A stretch of 64,000 nucleotides of DNA, taken from Flavobacterium fluviale (lineage in GTDB: Bacteria > Bacteroidota > Bacteroidia > Flavobacteriales > Flavobacteriaceae). The position numbers and the translations under genes are program-made. Shown in pieces: positions 11,443-20,655 of this stretch (within the stretch, counting starts at the first letter, position 1; each line of letters opens with the position of its first letter). The stretch spans positions 1,426,001 through 1,490,000 of the forward strand of contig NZ_CP030261.1 of the NCBI RefSeq assembly GCF_003312915.1, written 5' to 3'. A model generated the notes under the pieces. It saw nothing but the letters and a program-made list of their open reading frames with translations, was not told where the DNA came from and did not search any database.

Positions 11443-11456
11443 TTTTAACGCTAAAA
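11443..11456. promoter_or_regulatory. Candidate LacI-type operator upstream of susC
   Basis: TTTTAACGCTAAAA is symmetric around a central CG except for one pair, as expected of LacI-family sites. It lies about 80 bases upstream of the susC promoter boxes and 62 bases upstream of the regulator's own start, so it could serve either gene. Similarity to the 10197 site is limited to the CG-centred core. Confidence 0.3.
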
Positions 11457-11521
11457 GATTACAAAAAATAGAAAGTTTTCAACACTACCACGTTTTCGTA
11501 ACTCAATAAAATTTGTCTGTG

Positions 11522-11551
11522 GTTGAGCATGTTAATAAATTCATAATTTTG
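11522..11551 (+). promoter_or_regulatory. Probable susC promoter (GTTG ... TAATTTTG)
   Basis: TAATTTTG at 11544-11551 fits the Bacteroidetes TAnnTTTG -7 box, and GTTG at 11522-11525 lies 18 bases upstream as a -33 box. A start near 11558 would give a leader of about 60 bases before the susC ATG. Confidence 0.5.
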
Positions 11552-11617
11552 AAATTCGAAGTAAAATTAAAAACTTAACTAACAGTCAAAAACTCAAAAC
11601 TAATTTAAACAAAAAGT

Positions 11618-14599
11618 ATGAAAACAATTTACAAAAAGTTGTTATTTTTATTCCTTCTGCTTCCGTTTACTGTGTTAGCTCAAAGCACTTTAAGTGGAAC
11701 AGTAACTGATCTTGCCACAGGTCAGCAAATTCCGGGAGTAAATGTAAATGTACAAGGTGCCGCAGGAGGTACCTCTACTGATTTTGATGGTAAATTCCAA
11801 TTACCTAATCTAAAAAATGGAGACAAGATTTTGGTTTCATTTATCGGATACAAATCAGAGACTATTGTATTTAATGGTCAAAAAAACTTAGCAGTTTCTT
11901 TAAGCGAAGATACAAATCAATTACAAGAAGTTGTAGTACAGGTAGGTTATGGTACTGTTAAGAAAAAAGATGCTACAGGTTCTGTATCTCAAATTTCTGC
12001 TAAAGAATTTAATAAAGGTATTAACGTAACTCCTGAAAGCTTAATCGGCGGACGTATCGCTGGTGTTAATGTTGTAGGTGGAGGAGCTCCTGGAGCAAAA
12101 GCTGATATTAGAATTCGTGGAGGATCTTCTTTAAGTGCATCAAACGACCCTTTAATTATTTTAGACGGACTTCCGTTAAGTAACGCTGTTCCAAGTGGTG
12201 CTACAAGTATCTTGTCTACTATTGATCCTAATGATATTGAGTCGTTCACGGTTCTTAAAGATGCTTCTGCAGCTGCTATTTACGGTTCTCGTGCAGCAAG
12301 TGGTGTAATCGTAATTACAACTAAAAAAGGTACTAAAGGTGGTGTAAAAGTTAATTTTAGTTCTCAAGTTGGTATTAATACAGTTGCTAATACAGTTGAT
12401 GTTTTAAGCGCAGATCAATTCCGTAATCTAATAAATACATTAGGAAATGACGCTCAAAAAGCAACAATGGGTACGGCAAGTACAAATTGGCAGAATGAAA
12501 TTTTCAACACAGCTCTAACAACAAACAACAATATCTCTGTAAGCGGTGCTTTATTTAATAAATTACCAGTTCGTTTATCTGTTGGTAATGTTAATAATCC
12601 TGGAATCTTAAGAAACACTTCTTTTGAAAGAACTACGACATCGATATCGTTAAATCCAGTTTTATTTGATAATCATTTGAAAATTGATATTAGCGGAAAC
12701 TTATCTTTCAGTAAAAATCAATTTCAGGATGAAAACGCTGTTATTGGTTCAGCAATTAGTTTTGATCCAACACAATCACCTTATCAAGCAGGTTCTCGTT
12801 ATGGAGGATATTTTGAATGGCTGGAGCCAAACGGAAACATAGCATTGTTACCAGCTAAAAACCCAGTTGCAAGATTAAACCAAGAAGATAAAAGATCTAA
12901 ATCTACTAGAAAATGGGGTAATATTAGTATTGACTATAAATTCCACTTCTTCGAAGATTTGAGATTTGTTGCCGAAGCGGGTATTGACAGATTTGATAGC
13001 AGCGGATACAACAGACAAAGTACAGAAAGTATTTTAGGATTCCAGCCAGTTGCTTTTACAGCTCCGGGTTATGTAAATTTAGGAAACTACGATACTTATA
13101 CTGATGATCTTCAAAATAAAAATTTAAATACTTATTTTGTTTATACTAAAAATTTAGGGAAACTTAAATTGGATGCTACTGCCGGATATAACTATCAGTT
13201 GTTCCAAAAAGAAAAATACCAGTCAGGAGCTTTAACACAGCCTGTCGAAACTAGAAATGAAGATGTTATTACTGACCCGGATGTTAATTTACAATCGTTC
13301 TTTGGACGTTTAAATTTAGGTTGGGATAGTAGATATTTATTGACTTTAAACTACAGAAGAGACGGAACTTCTCGTTTCTCTGAAGAAAACAGATGGGGTA
13401 ATTTTATGGGAGGAGCTTTTGCATGGAATGTTGCTGAAGAATCTTTCCTTAAAGATAACGAAACACTTTCTAGTTTAAAATTAAGAGTTGGTTATGGTAC
13501 TACAGGACAACAAGACATAGCTCCTCAATACGATTATTTACGAAGAGTTACATTAGGTACAATTAGTACTCAGTATGTTTTTAATGGTGTTGTGTACAGA
13601 ACTGCAAGACCAGAAGGTTACAACCAAAACATCAAATGGGAAGAATTGGCTGAGATGAATATTGGAGTTGATTTTGGATTCTTAAATGATAGAATTACGG
13701 GATCTGTTAACTATTTCGATAAAAAATCAACAGACTTATTAGCAGATGTATTAGTCCCAGATGGTGCAAACTTAAGAAACCAAGGTTTTAATAATATTGG
13801 TAATTTAAGAACAAAAGGACTTGAGTTCAGTTTACAGTCTGATGTGGTTAAAAATGACAACTTAACTTGGAATGTTGCTGTGAATGCTACCTATATAGAT
13901 CAAAAAATTGAGAATTTAGGTCAGACTGTTGAAGGTTTCCAAGGTTATGAAGTAGGAGATAACATTCAAGGAGGAAATGGAAACAAAATACTTATTAATA
14001 CTGTTGGATATGCACCAAACTCATTCTTTGTATATGAGCAATTATACGATGCAAACAAAAAACCAATTGCAGGTGCTTATGTAGATAGAAACGGAGATGG
14101 TAAAATTGATGCTTCTGACCGTTACAGATACAAAAAACCAACAGCAGATTATACATTTGGCCTATTCTCAACTTTAAACTACAAAAAGTTTGATTTTACA
14201 ATGAACTGGAGAGCAAGTTTAGGAAATTACATTTTTGATAACGTAAATTCTAACTTAGGATATTCGGATCAGGCTTTAAGAAGAGATAATGATTTGTCTA
14301 ATCTGAGTACTGATTACTTAAACACTGGTTTCAAATTTGAAGACAATGGCACGCAACGTTATTTGTCTAACTATTACATAAAAGATGCTTCTTTTATCAA
14401 GTTAGATAACGTGACTCTTGGATATACTTTAGATAAATCTTTATTAAAAGATGTTTCTTTAAGATTCTCAGCGGGTGTTCAAAATGTTTTTGTACTTACA
14501 AAATACGATGGTTTAGATCCGGAGAAATTCAACGGAATTGATGGTAACGTTTATCCAAGAGCAAGAACTTACTTGTTTGGAGTAAATGCAAGTTTCTAA
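11618..14599 (+). CDS. susC: SusC-type TonB-dependent outer-membrane transporter
   Basis: The 993-residue protein has a signal peptide ending near VLAQ (residue 22), a carboxypeptidase-like beta domain (LSGTVTDLATGQQIPGVNV) to about residue 100, a plug domain with IRIRGGSSLSASNDPLIILD, and a C-terminal barrel ending in NASF. The SusC/RagA marker VLKDASAAAIYGSRAASGVI is present around residues 212-231. With SusD it would import malto-oligosaccharides across the outer membrane using TonB energy. It is the first gene of the plus-strand arm and is followed by susD after 35 bases. Confidence 0.96.
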   Translation: MKTIYKKLLFLFLLLPFTVLAQSTLSGTVTDLATGQQIPGVNVNVQGAAGGTSTDFDGKFQLPNLKNGDKILVSFIGYKSETIVFNGQKNLAVSLSEDTNQLQEVVVQVGYGTVKKKDATGSVSQISAKEFNKGINVTPESLIGGRIAGVNVVGGGAPGAKADIRIRGGSSLSASNDPLIILDGLPLSNAVPSGATSILSTIDPNDIESFTVLKDASAAAIYGSRAASGVIVITTKKGTKGGVKVNFSSQVGINTVANTVDVLSADQFRNLINTLGNDAQKATMGTASTNWQNEIFNTALTTNNNISVSGALFNKLPVRLSVGNVNNPGILRNTSFERTTTSISLNPVLFDNHLKIDISGNLSFSKNQFQDENAVIGSAISFDPTQSPYQAGSRYGGYFEWLEPNGNIALLPAKNPVARLNQEDKRSKSTRKWGNISIDYKFHFFEDLRFVAEAGIDRFDSSGYNRQSTESILGFQPVAFTAPGYVNLGNYDTYTDDLQNKNLNTYFVYTKNLGKLKLDATAGYNYQLFQKEKYQSGALTQPVETRNEDVITDPDVNLQSFFGRLNLGWDSRYLLTLNYRRDGTSRFSEENRWGNFMGGAFAWNVAEESFLKDNETLSSLKLRVGYGTTGQQDIAPQYDYLRRVTLGTISTQYVFNGVVYRTARPEGYNQNIKWEELAEMNIGVDFGFLNDRITGSVNYFDKKSTDLLADVLVPDGANLRNQGFNNIGNLRTKGLEFSLQSDVVKNDNLTWNVAVNATYIDQKIENLGQTVEGFQGYEVGDNIQGGNGNKILINTVGYAPNSFFVYEQLYDANKKPIAGAYVDRNGDGKIDASDRYRYKKPTADYTFGLFSTLNYKKFDFTMNWRASLGNYIFDNVNSNLGYSDQALRRDNDLSNLSTDYLNTGFKFEDNGTQRYLSNYYIKDASFIKLDNVTLGYTLDKSLLKDVSLRFSAGVQNVFVLTKYDGLDPEKFNGIDGNVYPRARTYLFGVNASF

Positions 14600-14634
14600 T
14601 AGTACATTGAAAAACAAAATTTAAAACATACAAA

Positions 14635-16239
14635 ATGAAAATATCATTTAAATATATATCTTATTTTTTCCTTTTTATTTTAGGAATAAGTATGACGTTG
14701 ACTTCGTGTACTGACGATTTAAACGTGACCCCAAAGGATGATGATGAATTTTTATCTGAAACCTTTTTCCAAGATCCTGCATCGTACAAGCAAGTTCTAG
14801 CAAAATTATATGCTGGCTTATACGTTGGTGGAAATGATGGTGATGGTGCAGCAGATATTTCTGGACTTGGTGGTGATTTCAGCAGTTACTTACGTTTGCT
14901 ATTTGTAACACAAGAGTTTACTACAGACGAAGCAATTATTGCTTGGGCAGATGGAACTTTGCCAACATTAAACACACAAACTTGGTCGCCTGTAAATGAG
15001 TTTTTATACGGAACTTATTCTAGAGCGTCTTACCATATTAGTGTTGCAAATGAGTTTTTAAGACAAACTACAGATGAGAAATTAGAAGCAAGAGGAGTAG
15101 ATGCTGCTTTAAAAGCTGAAATTGCAACCTTTAGAGCTGAAGCACGTTTTTTAAGAGCATTTTCTTATGTGAATTTAATGGATTTGTTTGGTAATGTGCC
15201 TATTACTACAGAAAATGATCCAGTTGGGTTCTTTTATCCAGAGCAGAAAACAAGAGCAGAAGTTTTTGCTTTTGTAGAATCTGAATTGAAAGATTTAGAT
15301 AATAGTTTAGCAAATGCTAGATCTAATGAATATGGAAGAATTGATAAGGTTGCCGCTAAGTTTTTATTAGCTCAAATTTACTTGAATTCTAAAGTATACA
15401 CTGGAACAGAAAGAAATAACGAAGTAGCAACTTTATGTTCTGAAATTATTAATTCAGGATATACATTTGCAGATGTTCCTTATGCTTATTTATTCTCAGC
15501 AGATAATGATAGAAACGGTGCTCAAAATGAAGTTATCTTTCCAATCGTAAGTGATGGAAATGCAATTAGAGCTACTGGAGGAGGAATGAGTTTTATTCTT
15601 CACGCATCTATTGGTGGAAGTATGGATGCCGCTACCAGAGGAATGGACGGTGGATGGCAGGGAATCAGAACTCGTAAAGAGTTTGTAGCCCTTTTTCCTG
15701 ATGTAACTGCATCAGCAGATAAAAGAGGAACATTCTATACAGATGGACAATCTTTAGATATTACTAATGTATCAACGTTTACAGATGGTTACGCTGTAAC
15801 AAAATATATTAATAAAAATGCTGATGGTTCAGCAGCTCAAAGAACAGATATTCCAGATACTGATTTTCCAATGTTTAGAGTTTCTGATGCTTATTTAATG
15901 TACGCGGAAGCTGTAGTTAGAGGAGCAACTACTGGTAATTTAGCAACTGCAGTTGGTTATATCAACCAAATTAGAACAAGAGCAGAAGCGAGTCAAATTT
16001 CAACAGCTAATTTAACTCTTGATTTTATTTTAGCAGAGAGAGGTAGAGAATTATTCTGGGAATGCCACAGAAGGACTGATTTGATTCGTTTTGGAAAATT
16101 CACAGGAGGAGATAAAATCTGGCAATGGAAAGGCGGAACAATGAATGGTGCTGCTACAGAATCATTCAGAGATTTAATGCCGATTCCTGCTAAGACAATT
16201 CAGGCAAATCCAACTTTGAAACAAAATCCAGGATACTAA
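14635..16239 (+). CDS. susD: SusD-type starch-binding lipoprotein
   Basis: The 534-residue protein has a lipoprotein signal with lipobox LTSC (Cys25), then the all-helical SusD/RagB fold. Typical marks are FLSETFFQDPASYKQVL near the N-terminus, the tetratricopeptide-like segment TFRAEARFLRAFSYVNLMDLFGNVP, and the C-terminal region ILAERGRELFWECHRRTDLIRFGKF. It would act as the surface lid and glycan-binding partner of SusC. The gene pair and their spacing are standard for polysaccharide utilisation loci. Confidence 0.95.
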   Translation: MKISFKYISYFFLFILGISMTLTSCTDDLNVTPKDDDEFLSETFFQDPASYKQVLAKLYAGLYVGGNDGDGAADISGLGGDFSSYLRLLFVTQEFTTDEAIIAWADGTLPTLNTQTWSPVNEFLYGTYSRASYHISVANEFLRQTTDEKLEARGVDAALKAEIATFRAEARFLRAFSYVNLMDLFGNVPITTENDPVGFFYPEQKTRAEVFAFVESELKDLDNSLANARSNEYGRIDKVAAKFLLAQIYLNSKVYTGTERNNEVATLCSEIINSGYTFADVPYAYLFSADNDRNGAQNEVIFPIVSDGNAIRATGGGMSFILHASIGGSMDAATRGMDGGWQGIRTRKEFVALFPDVTASADKRGTFYTDGQSLDITNVSTFTDGYAVTKYINKNADGSAAQRTDIPDTDFPMFRVSDAYLMYAEAVVRGATTGNLATAVGYINQIRTRAEASQISTANLTLDFILAERGRELFWECHRRTDLIRFGKFTGGDKIWQWKGGTMNGAATESFRDLMPIPAKTIQANPTLKQNPGY

Positions 16240-16258
16240 CACCTAATTGAACTGTAAA

Positions 16259-17359
16259 ATGAAAAATATATATAAAGTTTTAATCGCATTTATTGGTGTA
16301 ATCGCGGTATCATGTAATGCTGATGCTGTAGATGAAAGACCAGTACTTAACGTTGTTACTGCGCCGGAAATTACGGCACCAGCTACCGGACAGAATATTG
16401 TCTTAGATGTTGATAAAGCAGGAGAAGAAGTGCTTAAATTTACTTGGTCGGCGGCAGATTATTCTATGCCGGTGGCAGTAAAATACACGGTTTTAATTGA
16501 TAAAAAAGGTGGTGATTTTAGTGCTGCCAAAACGCTTCAAACTGCTTTAAATAGCAGTACTGAAGTTTCTGTACTTGGAAGAGAATTAAATCAAGCAGCG
16601 ATAGATCTTGGCGGAAAGCCAGAAGTAGCAGCTGAGTACGAGGTAAAAATTAAGTCAGATGTTTCTGGAGGATTTACTCAAATCTCAAAAGGATCAATCA
16701 CAATGACTGTAACTCCGTATACAGGAAGAGTTCCTTATGATTTTGTTGATTGGTATTTAGTTGGTGATGCAACTGTTTCAGGATGGGATAACAATAAAGG
16801 AAACCAAATCTTATTTAGAAGCGGCACAAATGCTAATGAGTATACTTTTACTGGATTCTTTAAAAAAGGATATTTCAAAGCTATTAGAGACTTAGGAAAC
16901 TGGGCTCCAATGTATGGCGGTGCCAATGGATCTTTAGCTTATAGAGGAACAGATGCTGATGCAGATCCTGCAAGTATCGAGATTCCAGCTGATGGATACT
17001 ACAAGTTTAAAATGGATGTTCAAAAGTTAACTTATACTTTAGAACCATACGCTGCTGGCGCAGGTGCTGCAACATATACAACGGTAGGTATTATCGGAGA
17101 TGCAACAGCTAAAGGCTGGGACGCTTCAACACCAATGGTGAAATCAACATTCAATGCTCACATTTGGACGTTAGGTGTAACATCTTTAAATGATGGCGGA
17201 ATGAAATTTAGAGCTAATGATGCTTGGGATGTTTCTTGGGGAGGAAAAACAGCTTTCTCTGGTGGAGGAACAGGAGATAATATTCCAGTAGCAAAATCTA
17301 AATATGTAATTTATTTCAATGATTTAGACGGAAGTTATGTAATGATTCCTAATCAATAA
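16259..17359 (+). CDS. susE: SusE-like starch-binding outer-membrane lipoprotein
   Basis: I start this gene at the ATG at 16259, giving 366 residues with signal MKNIYKVLIAFIGVIAVSC and lipidation at the Cys of VSC; an in-frame TTG at 16247 would only add four residues. An N-terminal Ig-like SusE domain (about 25-140) is followed by two similar carbohydrate-binding modules, each with a GDA-GWD motif (VGDATVSGWD and IGDATAKGWD). SusE and SusF of Bacteroides bind starch at the cell surface through such tandem modules. The gene lies 19 bases after susD and is followed by a strong terminator. Confidence 0.88.
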   Translation: MKNIYKVLIAFIGVIAVSCNADAVDERPVLNVVTAPEITAPATGQNIVLDVDKAGEEVLKFTWSAADYSMPVAVKYTVLIDKKGGDFSAAKTLQTALNSSTEVSVLGRELNQAAIDLGGKPEVAAEYEVKIKSDVSGGFTQISKGSITMTVTPYTGRVPYDFVDWYLVGDATVSGWDNNKGNQILFRSGTNANEYTFTGFFKKGYFKAIRDLGNWAPMYGGANGSLAYRGTDADADPASIEIPADGYYKFKMDVQKLTYTLEPYAAGAGAATYTTVGIIGDATAKGWDASTPMVKSTFNAHIWTLGVTSLNDGGMKFRANDAWDVSWGGKTAFSGGGTGDNIPVAKSKYVIYFNDLDGSYVMIPNQ

Positions 17360-17377
17360 AACTTCAGTTAATAACTG

Positions 17378-17409
17378 AAAAGGGGCTATCTGCTAGATAG
17401 CCCTTTTTT
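17378..17409 (+). terminator. Terminator after the susE-like gene
   Basis: GGGCTATC and GATAGCCC arms with a five-base loop are followed by six T. It stands between susE and the secreted amylase gene, so the amylase depends on read-through or on its own promoter, which could set a lower amylase level than SusCDE. Confidence 0.85.
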
Positions 17410-17441
17410 AATAAAACTAACTAACCAAATAACCACACATT

Positions 17442-20315
17442 ATGAAAAAAACTTTACTATCAATATTTTTATTGATGGCAGTAAATGCTTTTGCTCAGAT
17501 TCAAAACGTTACTTATTCAATAAATCCTTCGTCCTTTGAGGATACTACTCCAATTACTATTTCAATTGCAGGAACAAGTGTTAATGAAGGTACTTGGGGC
17601 GTTACGGGAAATGCATTATATCTTTGGTCATGGTCTTATGATGTAAATGATACCAATCAGGCAGATTCTCCATCCAACGGATTCTGGACAGCATCAGCGG
17701 AAGCCAGCAGATTTACCTATAATGCCGCAACAGATACTTATACCAAAACATTTACTCCATCTGTATATTTTAATAGAAACGGAATCGGAAGAATGGGTTT
17801 TTTAATTAAAGCAAAAGATGGAACTGGTACAAAACAATCTCAGGATATAGTTGTCGAAGTTGGATCTTTTCAAGTAAACCTAACCGCACCATTAGCAAAC
17901 AGTACCACAATTATTAATTCTGGAACTAATTTTGTGATTTCAGCAGCGAACACAAATGGTTCTGCTAGTTACACATTAAAGGCAAATGGCATAATAATCC
18001 ATACAAATGCAAGTACTTCAAACTATACTTATTCACATTTTAATATTACAGGAAATCAAAATTATGAATTAATTGCAGTTCAAGGAACGACAACAATTTC
18101 TAAAAAGTTTTCAGTTATAGTAAATCCGAATACAGTTTCAGAAATAATGCCGACAGGTTTGGCAGATGGAATTAATTATAATGTTTCAGATGTTACAAAA
18201 GCAACCTTGGTTTTAGATGCTCCATTAAAGGATTTTGTTTACGTTGCAGGAAGTTTCAACAATTGGCAGCCAACTTCGGCTTATGCAATGAAAAAAGATC
18301 CATCTTCGGGAAAATTCTGGCTGGAATTAACGGGTTTAGTTTCGGGTGTAAATAATATGTATCAATATTGGGTTGTAGACGCAGCACCGCTTGCTAATTC
18401 TCCAGCAATGGTTAAAACCGCAGACCCGTATTCTACTTTAGTTTTGTCTCCTTATGATGATGCTTCGATTCCTGCGGCAAAATACCCAAATATGCCACCT
18501 TATCCCGCGGGACAAAATTTTGAGGTTACAGTTTTAAAAACGGGTCAGACTCCTTACAATTGGCAGGTTACAAATTTTGTAAAACCAGAAAAAGAGAAAT
18601 TAGTGGTCTATGAAGTTTTAGTACGTGATTTTGATGCTGGCAGAAGTTATCAGAGTTTGATTGATCGCATAGATTATTTTAAAAATCTAAAAATTAATGC
18701 CATTGAATTAATGCCTGTAATGGAGTTTGAAGGAAATGAAAGCTGGGGTTATAACACCTCATTTCATATGGCTTTGGATAAATTTTATGGAACATCAGAC
18801 AAATTAAAAGAGTTTATCGATTTATGTCATCAAAACGGAATTGCGGTAATTCTTGATGTGGCCCTAAATCATGCTTTTGGAAGAAATCCGATGGTAAGAA
18901 TGTGGATGAATGACCCAGACGGGGATGGCTTTGGTTCGCCAACTGCCGAAAATCCTTATTTTAATACAGCTGCTAAACATAGTTACAGTGTTGGAGAGGA
19001 CTTTAATCATCAATCTGCAAAAACACAATATTATGTAGAACGTGTTGTTAAACAATGGATTGAAGAATATAAAATTGATGGTTTCCGATGGGATTTAACT
19101 AAAGGGTTTACGCAAGCTTGTACAGCATCAGACGAAAGTTGTACCAATGGTTATCAACAAGATCGAGTAGATGTTTTAAAGAAATATGCTGATTATTCAT
19201 GGAGTTTAGACCCGACACATTACACCATTTTTGAACATTTAGGAACAGAAACCGAAGAAAAACAATGGGCAGATTACAGAGTTGCAGAAACTCCAAGTAA
19301 AGGAATTATGATGTGGGGAAAAATGACAGATCCGTACAATCAATTGTCAATGGGTTACGCTTCAGATAGTAATATTTCAAAAATGTCAAGTGCCAATCGT
19401 GGTTTTGCTGCAAACCGTTTAATAGGTTATGCAGAAAGTCATGATGAAGAACGTTTAATGTATAAAAATATTCAATACGGAGCTTCAAGTGGTACTTATG
19501 ATGTAAAAACATTAAATACAGCTTTGTCAAGAATGTCTGCGATTGGAGCAGTTTCTTTACTGGTTCCAGGGCCAAAAATGATCTGGCATTTTGGAGAGCT
19601 AGGCTGGGAAAGTTCTATTTTTACATGTAATGACAATTCTGTAAATACAAATTTTGATGCCATTTCTGGAGATTGCAAACTAGATACAAAACCGCAGCCT
19701 CAATGGGTAAATAATTGGTTAGGAAATTCAAGTCGTAATAAAATTTATAACGATTGGGCAAAAATGATTAGCCTTAAAACAGTTGAACCAGTCTTTTTGG
19801 GAACTTCCATAATTCCAAATTCTAATTCACTGACCGTCAATATAAAAATTACAAATGCCAGTTTGACTTCGGCACAATTAAAAGATGTGCTGATCTTAGC
19901 CAATTTTGATGTTACAGCACAAAATGTCGCGACAGGTTTTCCTTATTCAGGAACTTGGTATAATTTAATGGATAATACAGCTTTTACTGTAACCGATGTA
20001 AATGCGCCAATAAATCTGCCTCCGGGCGATTATAAAATTTATGGCAACAAAACGGCAAATCTAGCGATAGAGGATTTTGAAAAAGGAAATACCATAAGTT
20101 TACATCCAAATCCAGTTTCAGATTATTTTACTTTAAATAGTGCTTTTAAAAAGGTCCTAATTTATTCCGTTTCAGGTCAAGTCGTTAAAAGCTTCAATTC
20201 AAACAATAATGCTGCTTTTCAATTTGGCGTAAGCGAATTGCAAACAGGTTTATATTTGGTAAAAGCTTCTGATGAAAATGATAAAACTCAAGTTATGAAG
20301 TTTATTAAAAAATAG
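17442..20315 (+). CDS. Secreted multidomain GH13 amylase with type IX secretion tail
   Basis: The 957-residue protein has a signal peptide (cleaved near NAFAQ, residue 19), two beta-rich domains to about residue 235, a CBM48-like module (VYVAGSFNNWQP, 267-277), and a GH13 barrel with LDVALNH (471-477), GFRWD with nucleophile Asp551, FEHLG with Glu598 and ESHD with Asp668. Histidine-aspartate is kept although Ser replaces the usual Asn of NHD. The last 75 residues (SLHPNPVSDYF ... GLYLVKASD ... KFIKK) are a type A sorting domain of the type IX secretion system. So it is a secreted or surface enzyme, taking the part of SusG, which in Bacteroides is a lipoprotein. Confidence 0.93.
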   Translation: MKKTLLSIFLLMAVNAFAQIQNVTYSINPSSFEDTTPITISIAGTSVNEGTWGVTGNALYLWSWSYDVNDTNQADSPSNGFWTASAEASRFTYNAATDTYTKTFTPSVYFNRNGIGRMGFLIKAKDGTGTKQSQDIVVEVGSFQVNLTAPLANSTTIINSGTNFVISAANTNGSASYTLKANGIIIHTNASTSNYTYSHFNITGNQNYELIAVQGTTTISKKFSVIVNPNTVSEIMPTGLADGINYNVSDVTKATLVLDAPLKDFVYVAGSFNNWQPTSAYAMKKDPSSGKFWLELTGLVSGVNNMYQYWVVDAAPLANSPAMVKTADPYSTLVLSPYDDASIPAAKYPNMPPYPAGQNFEVTVLKTGQTPYNWQVTNFVKPEKEKLVVYEVLVRDFDAGRSYQSLIDRIDYFKNLKINAIELMPVMEFEGNESWGYNTSFHMALDKFYGTSDKLKEFIDLCHQNGIAVILDVALNHAFGRNPMVRMWMNDPDGDGFGSPTAENPYFNTAAKHSYSVGEDFNHQSAKTQYYVERVVKQWIEEYKIDGFRWDLTKGFTQACTASDESCTNGYQQDRVDVLKKYADYSWSLDPTHYTIFEHLGTETEEKQWADYRVAETPSKGIMMWGKMTDPYNQLSMGYASDSNISKMSSANRGFAANRLIGYAESHDEERLMYKNIQYGASSGTYDVKTLNTALSRMSAIGAVSLLVPGPKMIWHFGELGWESSIFTCNDNSVNTNFDAISGDCKLDTKPQPQWVNNWLGNSSRNKIYNDWAKMISLKTVEPVFLGTSIIPNSNSLTVNIKITNASLTSAQLKDVLILANFDVTAQNVATGFPYSGTWYNLMDNTAFTVTDVNAPINLPPGDYKIYGNKTANLAIEDFEKGNTISLHPNPVSDYFTLNSAFKKVLIYSVSGQVVKSFNSNNNAAFQFGVSELQTGLYLVKASDENDKTQVMKFIKK

Positions 20316-20367
20316 AAGTTGAAAATATATTTTTCAACTTAAAAATTTGGTTAAGTTTAGTAATGAC

Positions 20368-20405
20368 AAGGGCTGTTCTACGTAAAGTAGACAGCCCTTT
20401 TCTAT
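20368..20405 (+). terminator. Terminator after the secreted amylase
   Basis: AAGGGCTGT...CTAC pairs with GTAG...ACAGCCCTT with a single bulged T and a five-base loop, then TTTT. It ends the plus-strand starch arm. There is no T-run in the minus direction, so it does not clearly serve the converging gene. Confidence 0.82.
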
Positions 20406-20419
20406 TTTTTTGCTTGATT

Positions 20420-20644
20420 TTATTTCTTTTTATTGTATTCTCCTATTAAAGAATAATAACCAAAAGTACCCAATCCCATGACAATCAGCGGTGTCAATAT
20501 GAAGAGGATAATTACACCAAATACTAAATCGTCTTGCTGGTCTGAAAGCAGTTTAGGTAAACCAAATTCAAATACACAGAAATAAGCTGCTGCAGCTGCT
20601 AAAGCAATCCATAAAGCCCCTAAAACTTGTTTAATCGCATTCAT
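20420..20644 (-). CDS. Small two-segment membrane protein next to an MHS transporter
   Basis: The 74-residue protein has two hydrophobic segments (about 6-27 and 40-66), a short acidic linker (SDQQDD) and a basic end NKKK. It begins 11 bases after the upstream transporter gene stop, so the two are cotranscribed and perhaps translated together. I do not recognise a function. The tight pairing suggests an accessory subunit of that transporter, but this is inference from position only. Confidence 0.72.
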   Translation of the reverse strand: MNAIKQVLGALWIALAAAAAYFCVFEFGLPKLLSDQQDDLVFGVIILFILTPLIVMGLGTFGYYSLIGEYNKKK

Positions 20645-20655
20645 TTTTTTAAATT

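Noticed and set aside
11989-12367. Minus-strand open frames within susC
   Set aside because: They are antisense shadows of the plug domain.
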